A model generated the notes under the pieces. That model was given only the letters and a program-made list of their open reading frames with translations. It had not been told where the DNA came from and did not search any database. The translations under genes were made by a program, and so were the position numbers. A DNA stretch of 64,000 bases from Venturia oleaginea. Its lineage: Eukaryota > Ascomycota > Dothideomycetes > Venturiales > Venturiaceae. Positions 42,057-52,116 of this stretch are shown in pieces; position 1 is the first letter of the stretch; the number at the start of each line of letters is the position of its first letter. Location: the NCBI GenBank assembly GCA_013176395.1, contig JABMLP010000013.1, positions 1,240,001 through 1,304,000 of the forward strand, read 5' to 3'.

Positions 42057-45000
42057 CTACCCTTGTGCATCGTCGCGCACGAGGGTCTGAAGTAGATGTA
42101 CATGGCGAAGACATTACAAAGCTACCAGGCATAAGAGAAATCAAAGCAGCAAAGGATAGGATGGAAAGTACACCCTTCTTGATAGATACCTTGATCAACG
42201 GAACTTCTTTCACCGAATCCTTCTTTGATAACGGCTGCCTCCCTTATGCTGCTTTCAGCGAGAAGAGTGTCCAAACACATCGTCTACCGCGCATCCCAAT
42301 TGACACCAAACAATTGGCACTGGCTAAAGAGAGCCACGAGAACGGAGAAGACCTTCGTATTACGCACATGACCTACGCTACGATCGACATTGATGGTCGA
42401 GCAGAGCGAGTCTATGGGTATATAGTGAAAGGATTGAGCTTCCCTATTATCCTAGGCAAGGCATGGGCAGAGAGAAACTGGGTGCGATATATAGCAGCTA
42501 AGAGAAAGCTGCTTATTGGTCAAGGATCCCAGCGCATCACGGTAAGAGAAAAGGGGTGGCTAGAACAGAACACCAAAGCGCGAGACCGGCTCGCTCACGT
42601 GCGGGCGGCTTGTCTAGTGTCAGGATCTGTATTTGCAGCTATTGTTGGAAGGGCCCAGCGACGGTTGAGAAGAGATGGACCGGATGGTACACAAGTGCTG
42701 GCTATCTCGATGTCGGATATCAACAAGGCCCTAAGCAAGTTAGCAGAAAGAAAACAGAGAAAGACTGAGGAAGAAATGCGACAAGAGATACCAGAAGAAA
42801 TAGCAGAGCATGCTGATGCCTTTCTCGACGACGAAGACGGAGAGATCGCGCCCCATCAAGAGGGTCGCGATCACGTTATCGAATTGATACGAGATGAACA
42901 AGGTCGCGAGGCAGAAGTTCCTTGGGGCCCATTATACGACATGTCGAGGGAAGAGCTATTAGTCCTACGAAAAACACTTTCGGACTATATGGACAAGGGC
43001 TGGATACGCGCCAGCAACTCACCAGCGGCAGCCCCAGTCTTATTTGTAAGAAAACCAGGTGGAGGCATTCGGATGTGTGTAGACTATCGGGCACTGAATC
43101 GAATCACTCGATCGGACCGCTACCCATTGCCACTAATCCGAGAAACCCTACGAAATCTAGCAACAGCGCGTTGGTACACCAAACTTGACGTCAGAGCGGC
43201 ATTTCATCGGCTCCGCATCAAGCACGGCGATGAGTGGAAAACGGCTTTTCGCACTCGATTTGGACTATTCGAATGGCTAGTTACCCCCTTCGGACTAGCT
43301 GGCGCACCCGCGAGCTTTCAACGATACATCAACGGAGTCCTACGGGAATCCCTAGATATCTGCTGTTCAGCCTACATGGACGATGTCTTGATATGGAGCG
43401 ACGGCGACTATCTGGATCACATGGTTAAGGTTAACCAAATTCTTGCCAAGCTCAAGACTGCTGGACTTCGGCTAGACTTAAGCAAGTGCGAGTTTGCTGT
43501 TCAGGAGGTCAAATATCTGGGGTTCATTATCACTGCAGGAGAAGGGATCAAAGTCGACCCAGAGAAAGTTGCCGCGATTAAAGAATGGGAGGCTCCAGTC
43601 AATGTCACAGGCGTACGCTCCTTCCTAGGCTTTGCAAATTTCTACCGAGACTTCATCGACAACTTCTCAGAGCTCTCCGACCCCTTAATCAAGTTAACAC
43701 GGAAGGCCGTCGCTTTTGTCTGGAACAAAGAACATGAGAACGCCTTTCAAGTCTTGAAGGAGCTATTCATCTCCGCCCCAATACTGGCTCACTGGAATCC
43801 AGACCTGGATACGGTACTCGAGTGCGACTGCTCTGGCTACGCGCTGGGAGGCACGTTGTCGCAGAAGGATATGAAAGGAAAACTACGACCAGTAGCATAC
43901 TTCTCCCGCAAGCTCACTGCGGCTGAATGTAACTACGAGATCCACGATAAAGAATTACTGGCAGTAATCAAGTCCATTGAACACTGGAGAGGAGAACTAC
44001 GCAGTGTTGCAGCACCTTTCAAAGTCCTTACCGATCACAAGAATCTCCGCTACTTTATGACAGCGCAGCGTTTGTCAGAGAGACAAGCAAGATGGTCGCT
44101 AATTCTATCTGAGTACCAATTCCAGCTGGAATTTCGCGCCGGAAAACTAGCGCAAAGACCAGACGCACTATCAAGAAGACATCAAGATATGCCACATGAC
44201 AAGAACGACGAGAGACTACAAGGGCGAGTGGCCCAGTTGATCAAGGACGAATGGCTTCCTCCTCTTTCCGAGAGGACGACCGAAACAATCGCAATACAAG
44301 CCCTTATCTGCCCAGTCAATACACCGAATACATCCAATAGTACATGGGACGTTATACGGGAGCCCCAGCAAAATGCTGGACTGGACGGTCGACACCAGCT
44401 GACTGCCGAAAACGGTCAACACCGGTCCACTACTAGGTACGGTCAAAACCGGTCAGTTGCAAAAGGATGCGATCTTTTCGAGAAACCAGAGTTACAACTT
44501 CTCTGGGATCGCGCAATAGCAGAGGACCAATCCTACGAAGCTATTCATACGGCTATAGTTACTGGCGAACGTTCCTTTCCTCCAGAGCTCAAGTTGTCGG
44601 TACAGCTACCCGAATGCGAAGTAGACGACCACGGCGCGGTCACGAGAAGAGGGATCCTATGGGTACCAGATTGGGAACCGCTGCGAACAACGCTGGTCCA
44701 ACAAACTCACGATTCCCATGTTACTGGACACCCAGGGAGAGATAGCACGCTTGCGATTCTATCCAGAAGTTTCTTTTGGCCCCAACAATACAAGACAGTC
44801 CGGCAGTTTGTACGTAATTGCGACGTATGTGGGAGAACAGGAATATGGCGTGATAAGAAGCGAGGTCTTCTGAAACCACTTCCAATCCCGGCCCGCTTCC
44901 ACAGCGAGCTATCAATCGATTTCATGACTGATTTGCCCGCGGAGGAAAACGGCCCAAAATACCTCATGGTTATCACAGATCGCCTCCTCAAAAGTGTTAC

Positions 45001-46141
45001 GTTGGAGGCTATGACTACAATGAGCGCCAAAGAGTGCGCGAAAAGGTTCTTACAATGCCACTATCGCTACCACGGATTTCCCATGGCATTGACGTCGGAC
45101 AGAGGCAGCAATTGGACAGGTCGTTTTTGGAGGAAGCTTTGCGAACTTACAAAGATTGAGTAGAGACTCTCTACAGCCTTTCATCCACAGACCGATGGCG
45201 CGACCGAGCGTATGAACCAGGAAGTTCTACGCTATCTCCGCGCCTTCATCGCATACTCCCAACTAGACTGGCCAACGCTACTACCTACGGCTATGTTAGC
45301 ACTGAACAATCGTGACTCTTCAGTCACAGGGATGAGTCCATTCTATCTAACCCACGGCTACCATGCGGAACCAATCCAGAAAGTACAACGAATCTCACCC
45401 AGTAACTCACCAACAGCCGATGCCGAGACCTTTGTGCAACGAATAGAAGAGGCACAAGAATATGCACAGGCAGCGATGGCCTGGTCCCAGCAGAAGATGG
45501 AGAACGACGCCAACAGGTCACGTCAAGCTGCCGAAACGTTAAAAAAGGGCGACAAAGTCTGGTTGAACCTGAGGAATATCAATACTCCGCAGCTATCAAA
45601 GAAACTGTCGTGGACGCAAGCCAAATACACTGTCGAGAACCAGATCTCCCCGATGGTATACGAGCTGGCTGACCTGCCAAGTGGTATCCATAACCGTTTC
45701 CACGTTGACCTACTCCGCCGAGCCGCAACCGACACACTGCCCTCACAAGAATCCGATGATACCCAGCCGCCACCATTAGTGCCTCAAACCGAAGAAACAG
45801 AGGCTGAGTTTGAAGTAGAACGTATACTTCGCGCAGAGAAGAAACGGGTTGGGCGAGGCTGGGTTCGTCAGTTATTAATCAAATGGAAAGGCTATGCAGA
45901 TCCCGATTGGCAGCCACGTTCATTATTCACAGAAGTCGAGGACTTAGACCGCTTCGAGGCAGAGTATGGCAAGGGCGACGGTGTCGGCGAAGATATAGGA
46001 GCTCAAACAGGGGCCCGAAGAAACCGAGTAGCGGTGGCCAGCGCCTTCGAATCTGCTACAAGCTGGCAGAAGCGATGTATGGCGTTTGTCTGTTTGATTA
46101 TCCCACCTACCACACCCTCTTTAGTCCTGCACACCCGGTAA
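42020..46141 (+). pseudogene. Retrotransposon Pol polyprotein with chromodomain, interrupted by one nonsense codon
   Basis: This frame is -1 relative to gag and has no good ATG at its start, so it is probably made by frameshifting near GGAAAAC TAG (42047-42056). Domains in order: an aspartic protease with FFDNGCLPYAA (42227, DNG where DSG/DTG is usual); reverse transcriptase with PVLFVRKPGGGIRMCVDYRA and YMDD (43373); RNase H (LECDCSGYALGG, HDKELLAV); integrase zinc-binding HHCC region (about 44705-44840); integrase core with SIDFMTD, TSDRGSNWTG and FHPQTDGATERMNQE; a GPY/F-like segment (SPMVYEL); and a C-terminal chromodomain (about 45805-45960, EFEVERILRAE, LLIKWKGYADPDWQP). TAG at 45161-45163 falls between the second Asp and the Glu of integrase; the frame is open on both sides of it. 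Confidence 0.9.
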
Positions 46142-46150
46142 GGAGGGGGG
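46140..46150 (+). other. Polypurine tract
   Basis: AAGGAGGGGGG lies just before the 3' LTR (three bases, TAA, between). It overlaps the stop codon of pol at 46139-46141. This is the expected plus-strand primer for reverse transcription. Confidence 0.7.
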
Positions 46151-46153
46151 TAA

Positions 46154-46329
46154 TGTTATGGGCATGGCCCATGGTTGGTATAGGCTAAGAGCCTAAGCCT
46201 GATTGAGCCTAGTATAGAGAAAGAACCTCATTGAGGTTCTCTGTTTGTAGATACCTTCACTCTTTAACTGAATCTAAACAATCTTTGGCTACGAGTATGC
46301 TGCGTCTTTCCAGCTACCGTCCCGTAATA
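46154..46329 (+). repeat. 3' LTR, 176 bp
   Basis: Same sequence as the 5' LTR as far as I can read. It is followed directly by the target duplicate GTAGC (46330-46334). Confidence 0.93.
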
Positions 46330-46524
46330 GTAGCCCCGATAAAGATGTTAATTAAGTAGTTATAGTAAATATTGGAGCTGACTTCTCTAAGAAATTAGGT
46401 AAATGCATCGTCAGTATTGCAATACCAAATTAAGGGCTATATAGAGATGCTACAGCTTCATTACACAATCAAGGTAGCTTCTGCCAAGCGCGATGTTAGG
46501 CTAACTTTGTTAGGAATGGAATAT

Positions 46525-46598
46525 CACGAGACCGGCTGATTCGGCGTATTATATTAATCCATGAATTAGAGGCCGCTTCGGCAAGTTCATATGGTATT
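46525..46598 (-). repeat. Right inverted repeat of the outer element
   Basis: The reverse complement aligns with 40521-40585. It ends GGTATT at 46598. Between the 3' LTR and here are about 190 bp of AT-rich, non-coding sequence belonging to the outer element. Confidence 0.6.
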
Positions 46599-47864
46599 TT
46601 TCCTCTGTGTTTCCCTCTGGCCCTCTACAAGTCTTGCTGGTCAGCCATTTTCTTCCGTGGGCCGGGGATAAAGCTTGACCAGACCTCAAGATCTCGTTCA
46701 AACAAGTCGTCCGTGAGCTGAACGCAAAGGCAGAAGGTGTGTGGGTGAGTTTTATCCATGGAAATATAGTTGTAGGGTTTCAGGTGTTCGTGATCGTTGA
46801 TTTACTGTATACATACTGGGGTCATGTCATCCGTCGCCGTCAGCGAGTACCGCTGTAACAGCCGAATTCTGTGAGAAGGAATTTTCACAGCTCACTTCCT
46901 CGCCTCTTATCATATCATTTTTTTTCTAGAAATCTGGGTCTTCTAACAGTTTGTACGCGTGGCGCATTGCGTTGGCATTCTTCTTTCTTGAGACCGCGAA
47001 AGACCATAATCAAGCCCTCTAAAGTTGGAAGTTCCGTGAGATGGTCACGGAAGTGGCAGAGTCAGAACGAACACAAGCATTGTGTAAGAGAATTTGGCAA
47101 AAAACCAAGACTATAGGGTTTTCATGCGTTTTCCAAGGGCACAACCGGAACTTGCGCCGTCCGATGCAATCCTTTCGCCGCTGATGAACGGCAGAGCTAA
47201 GCAAGACAGGAGTTGGGCAACATGCGGTTGGCCATCCGCCTGTAATGTTATGAAATGCCGTAGGCATGTGTGAGATTGTGGTCGTTATAATGCATCCATC
47301 CCACTCCTCTCCACACTCTTGAGATATTACACCAGATTGGCGAACATCAAGAATTAATGACACAGACTCTTAGCGGAGACCCAGCCCCGATCCCCCAGAG
47401 AACTAGCGCTTCCGACTCCCGCACAGATTAAATAAATTGCTTGCATGGAAGATCGCCTGGCTACCCATCACTGGGTAGCCACCTGCTCCATATGTCGTCT
47501 GGCATATAGAGAAATAGATGGCCCATAGTAAAGGGGTCAGGACTACCCCAACAATACGGAGGGAGCCTTGATCGCATGAATGGGCTCAATCGAATGCCCA
47601 CCACCATTAATCCGCTATTCACCCCGGCAGAGTGCGATCGAGCGAGAGATATTCCGGCTAACAAGCCAATTTCTGCTCTTTCTAGGCGGCGAGAGAAAGA
47701 GACCGGGATCCTGGTCTCTCACAACGTGCGATCTCAGCCTCGCACGTGTCACTTGAGTTACTTATAGTGTTGATAGCAGACGCCATTCACAATTATCTTT
47801 CGACAACCAGCACCATTTGCAGTCGTTCCTTTCAATCACATTCTCTACCTCTGGACTTTGCAGG
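46599..47864. other. Intergenic region upstream of the cutinase gene
   Basis: 1.27 kb with no recognised gene. The last 100 bases look like a leader (CAACCAGCACCATTTGCAGTC). A 114-codon minus frame near 47019-47363 has no protein character. Confidence 0.4.
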
Positions 47865-48955
47865 ATGAAGTTCACAAGATTGATCACCGGCATTTTTGCC
47901 GTCGTTGCTGCTGCTGCACCATCAGCTATGCCAGCTGAAGAGGCTACTGAGGCTGTTGAGACTGCTGAGATTGCTCAGACTGCTGAGGATGTTCAGGCTG
48001 CTGAGGTTGATCAGCCTGCCGAGGTTCTTCGGGTTGCTCATGCTCCAGCCGCTGGAGGATGTTCTATAGGATTCGTTTTTGCTCGTGGCTCCACTGAGAT
48101 ATCGCCATTGGTTAGTCATTATCAATGGGAATGCCACAGATCGTCGACACTGACGTTCGCAAACAGGGAACGCTCATTGGCCCAAAGTTGCAGGCTGCCT
48201 TGAAAAAATTGATACCAGACATGCAAACCTTTCCGGTTCTATACGCCGCCTCCCTTGGAACGAACATGTCTAATGACCGAACGGATGCTGCTAGTATCCA
48301 AAAGGGCGTCGAGGCCTTCAACAAGGCAGGGAGTTGTGGAGTCATAATCGCTGGTGGCTACTCACAAGGAGCTGCAGTGGTATGTGTTCACCTTAAAGCC
48401 CGTATCACAATATCTACACTGACACTCTCCTCCCAGATGCACAATGTCGTTCAAAAGAAATTAAGCGCAGAGATGAAGAACAAGCTCGCGGGCGTGGCGC
48501 TATTTGGGGACACCCGAAATAAGCAGGACGGCGGCCACATCAAAGGATTCCCTCCTGAGAAGTCCAAGGTATGGTGTAACGCATCAGATGGTGTATGCGG
48601 TGGAGCACTCAATGTCAACGCCGGTCACCTCTCCTACGGTCCTAATCAAATCAACGATGCCGCAAATTACCTCTCAAGATTGGCGAAGACTGGAAAAGCA
48701 GGGAAGCCTAGTGGAACTTCCGGCGGATCTCCAGGAGGGGTCGGTGGAAAGAAGAATGGGGAAAAGTCTGCTCCAAAGGGGGATAAGCCTGCTCCAAAGG
48801 GGGAAAAGCCTACTCCAAAGACAAAGCCAAAGCCTGGTGACAAGCGAGCGCCTCCTGAACTGGAATCAGTTGCGGCTCCTGAAGAAGCTGCAGCTCCAGC
48901 TCCAGCCCCTGAAACTGAAACTGAAGCGGCGCCGGCTCCTGAAGCGGCTGAGTAA
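47865..48955 (+). CDS. Secreted cutinase-family esterase with charged tails
   Basis: Exons are 47865-48110, 48167-48379 and 48437-48955, giving 325 residues. The signal peptide is MKFTRLITGIFAVVAAAAPS. Residues 24-58 form an acidic Glu/Ala repeat (EEATEAVETAEIAQTAEDV). The cutinase core follows: CSIGFVFARGSTE, the nucleophile elbow GYSQGAAV (Ser148), and CNASDGVC with catalytic Asp204 between Cys200 and Cys207, then GHLSYG with His217. The serine-aspartate-histidine triad and conserved cysteines are therefore present. After about residue 232 comes an unusual tail: Gly/Ser-rich, then Lys/Pro repeats (KGDKPAPKGEKPTPKTKPK), then acidic Pro/Ala/Glu (APAPAPETETEAAPAPEA). Cutinases hydrolyse cutin or similar polyesters outside the cell; typical ones are about 220 residues. 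The core is clear; the role of the tails is unknown. Confidence 0.9.
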
Positions 48956-49943
48956 AGTGCAAATAATACCTCAACACTTGATAGCGTTCTTCTCTTTTGG
49001 GAAGGGGGAATTCGAAACGTATTTTGTTCATACGAAGAGAAGGATGCTGCATGTAAAGGAGTCCTGAACATAATGCCCATTGTCAATCGAAATGCCAATA
49101 ATCAAATTTGCAAATCCTTCTTCGCGAGGGTGACAGTTTCCACCTCTTCCAATCATGCAAGCATACCCAGACATGTAAAATCCCACCAAGCCAAAAAGAA
49201 AAAGGAACTTACCAAACCACGAAACAAATCGATTCTCTCCGGAGGCCTCGCTCCATTCCAGGATACCATAGTCAAACTATCAATGTGGCCGGGACAGCCG
49301 TATATATACACGGTAGATTACCAGAGGCCACTAGGTTTGAGATAAAAAGCAATGCCGACCAGAAAGGGGGAGAATCACGTAATCCGAGGCTCTGAGACGG
49401 GACACGGACTCCACAATCTCTTTCCATGGCCATCCCCTTATTAAATCTCATGCTGCCGCCAGCGTTGAGTACCAAGCTTTCTGCCCTGCCGTGATCATTT
49501 GCCAGAGTGTCAAGGCTGAAGATGCGCAATGTCAACTAGTAAGTTTGATCACCTTCCAGAAGATCCCCTCGAAATCCACATTATCCCGTGTGAGCAACTA
49601 CCAGCGTGAACTTCGGTGTCGTAACAGAGCCCTAACGCCAAGACTTGCATCAACGTGAACGTGGAATCCTCTCTGGTCTATTCCATCATATTTTCGGTAG
49701 CAGATGTCAGAGGTCAGTCTTCATTCTCGCTTGTTGAAAGTCCAGCACACAAACAAATACTGCAGCCGAGAATGCCGTTATTTCGTAACTTCATACACAG
49801 GGTATCATACTAGACTAAACCATAGCAAACTTTCGAGTGGGTATCCAGACTACCGAACCAACCCAAGGCCGCAGAGAGATACAAAGAGGAATGAAGAGTC
49901 CCGACCACAACAAATCAATCTGCTTACCAACCTCCAATAATAC
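48956..49943. other. Convergent intergenic region, 988 bp
   Basis: Between the 3' ends of the cutinase gene and the glycine-zipper gene. No gene recognised. Confidence 0.45.
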
Positions 49944-51656
49944 CTAGTATTCGTCATAGTGTCGCTTGTCTTTATTCTGCGAATGCTTTTCTGCTGCGAT
50001 GCTTCCACTGAACGCTCCTACGATGGCACCCGCTGCCGTTGAGAAAACGTCGCCCTTTCCTGCCTGGTGTCCAATAAGCCCACCAGCCAGCGCACCAGCC
50101 AAACTGACTCCGAGAGAGTTATCCTTCGGTAAAGACTTGCGACGGCTGTCTCGATGGCTATCACGATGGCTGTCTCGATGACCTTCTCGATGTGATCGGC
50201 GTTGACGTGGTGGAGGGCTGTGTCTACGGTCGTGGTCACGCCGGCGACGATTTTCTAGTGGCCGTGATGATTGACTGCGCTGCTGACCCATCTCGTAGGC
50301 TCCAGGAACAGCAAGAGGAACAGAGTATGGTTGCGGCTGCTGACCTGAGTATGTTTGTAACTGCTGACCTGAGTATGGTTGCAGCTGTTGGCCTGAGTGC
50401 GGTTGCATCTGCTGGATTTGTTGGTACTGGTAGGACATGTTCTGACCTGGAGGCGGTGGATAGAGGTGACTATAGTCCCGAGGAGACTCGTTTGGGTATG
50501 GCTAGAGAAGACGTGTTCAGCAACTTGCTCAACTAGAAAAGGTTCAGGAGCGCAAATATTACGGCTGGAAAATAAACCTCCTGATAAGGACTAATTCTTA
50601 CTTTACGTTGCTGCGGGTGGTTCACAGAACCGTTGCGAGACTCATTGCCGGAGAATCTGCGAGGTCTTGTTTTTGGACGCACTTCAGAAGCATGACCTTG
50701 ATCTTCGCTATTGCTGAAGTTGTTCTCGCCGTGGCGACGAAGTGGTTCGCCCTTCTGATCGACCCTAGGTTCTGAAGAGGCGCGCTCTGCTTCTGGATGT
50801 GGCTCTTGCACTATTTGCACCGTGTCGCCCTGGGCATTCTTGTGCCATTTCTTAGGCCTGGAAATCTTGCGCCCGTATTGCATGGCATGGTCGTGGGCTG
50901 TATCGTGGTATCTGTCTACTAGGCGGTCGAAACCTTCGATGCCGAGCTCCTTTTGAACATCAGCGGTGTTATTGGCAGTAGTATGAGAAGATGGAGCTCA
51001 CAATCATATCCTCGGCCATGGAGTCAGAAGGTTCAGATTGGGGATCCTCGTGCGGTTGATGTATTGGCTCTTGAGTTGGTGGAAGCTCGAAGGATGTATG
51101 GTCTTCGGCTCTCGATTCTTCCTTGGTGGGAGAGGAGTTTCTAGGTGGGGCGGAGAGGAAAGCTGATTTGGAGAATTTGTTAGTTCATGTAACTCTTGGG
51201 GAGCTCTTGACCTGTGGATACTCAAGGAGATTTCCGTCGCAGGGTCGATCTCCGCATCCATAACATGTGGTGAGTCTTCGAGTTCATTTGTTCCTGGGAC
51301 AAACTCCACCTTGACGGTCGTTTCTTGAGGAAATGTACTGACTGGGGTGGAAGGCGATGACTGGGATGAATGGTGGTTGATAAAAACTGAGCTTTGAGGA
51401 GAGGCGAGGCTGAAGATTTAGATAGAGGCGGAGGTAGGTGGTGCAGAGAGAAGAGTCGTTGTTGAAGGGATTGCCCTGTCTCGCAACACTTGCGGGCGCG
51501 AGCGCGACTGCTGATCATGGAGTTGGCTGATAGACTGCCACTGCCAGGTTTTGTACAGCGCCAAGGAGCCTCTGCTAATTGTAGGTATTCAGAAATGATA
51601 CCAGCGCTGATTTGCACTTGGTATTGATATACCCATTCAGCGGGTTCATTGAGCAT
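49944..51656 (-). CDS. Glycine-zipper protein with disordered, repeat-rich N-terminal part
   Basis: I assembled five exons: 51656-51490, 51409-51212, 51140-51002, 50949-50602 and 50501-49944. They sum to 1410 nt (469 residues) and the frame is kept at all four junctions. The last two exons are well supported; the first three use weaker donors. A conserved-looking block is ELGIEGFDRLVDRYHDTAHD followed by MQYGRKISRPKKWHKN. The final exon has Gln/Pro/Tyr repeats (QPYSGQQLQ), an Arg/Ser/His repeat (REGHRDSHRDSHRDSRRKS), and a glycine-zipper (SLAGALAGGLIGHQAGKG, AAGAIVGAFSGSIAAEKH) that could form two membrane-inserting helices. The C-terminus is charged (KHSQNKDKRHYDEY). I do not know the function; similar glycine-zipper proteins in other fungi are likewise uncharacterised. 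It is divergent from the ubiquitin protease gene. Confidence 0.6.
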
Positions 51657-52097
51657 GAGGATAGTAGATAAAGTCCACGGGATACCTGGTTGTATGGTAT
51701 ATCGAGAGGCAACGTTATCTGGATGGAAATGTTTTTGTTACTCAGGGCATGGCATTACATGGCATTGATATTCGATGGATTCATGCCTATTCTGGAAAGG
51801 TTTTAGGTTCGCATCCAAACTAGTCCATTTCCTGGTCTAGGACGACCATCTGTACCTGTACCTATAGTTTATCAGAGACACAACCTTGATCCCAACCCAT
51901 TTTGCCAATAATAGCCCTTATAAATCCCAAAACATCCTCACTACTGCAGTGCCAGCAGACCCCACGAGGCAACCTTCTCCACCCTTCTCCTTTGCGAAAC
52001 CCTTGAGTCCCTTAAACAATTGCGGGGCTCAGCCGCGACGACGTTACGACCCAGCTAGGCAGTAGAGACAACTCTCCCTCTCCGCCACGGAAACGCA
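51657..52097. other. Divergent intergenic region, glycine-zipper gene / ubiquitin protease
   Basis: About 440 bp between the start codons. The right part looks like a leader (CAACCTTCTCCACCCTTCTCC). No gene seen. Confidence 0.4.
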
Positions 52098-52109
52098 ATG
52101 GACGAGTGA
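52098..52109 (+). promoter_or_regulatory. Minimal upstream ORF before the ubiquitin protease
   Basis: ATG GAC GAG TGA, three codons, ending seven bases before the main ATG at 52117. Such a short uORF so close to the start may lower or tune translation. The effect is inferred. Confidence 0.35.
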
Positions 52110-52116
52110 AGAAAGG

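Larger units (their letters stand above)
40752..46329 (+). mobile_element. Ty3/gypsy chromovirus LTR retrotransposon, 5578 bp, self-priming type
   Basis: Two 176-bp LTRs that appear identical frame the element. The 5-bp target duplication GTAGC is present on both sides (40747-40751 and 46330-46334). In order it contains the 5' LTR, a self-complementary primer site, gag, pol (protease, reverse transcriptase, RNase H, integrase, chromodomain), a polypurine tract and the 3' LTR. The domain order and chromodomain place it among chromoviruses; the self-priming site places it with the Tf1/sushi group. Identical LTRs mean a recent insertion, and it lies within an older small element. One nonsense codon in integrase breaks pol. 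Confidence 0.95.
40521..46598. mobile_element. Older element with terminal inverted repeats, about 0.5 kb without the inserted retrotransposon
   Basis: The sequence at 40521-40585 and the reverse complement of about 46525-46598 share an imperfect inverted repeat. Both outer ends read AATACC, followed by a similar AACWTGCCRAAGYGGCCTCT block and, further in, TACGCCGAAT then GCCGG. Removing the retrotransposon and one copy of its 5-bp target duplication leaves about 495 bp with no coding capacity. That is the form of a non-autonomous DNA transposon (MITE-like). I cannot fix the target duplication or the superfamily. The short motif TTGTTAGCTAA recurs inside the left half (40648 and 40730). Confidence 0.6.

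Noticed and set aside
50140..50185. Short tandem repeats that could suggest a CRISPR-like array
   Set aside because: They are in-frame codon repeats (HRDS) in a eukaryotic gene with no spacers.
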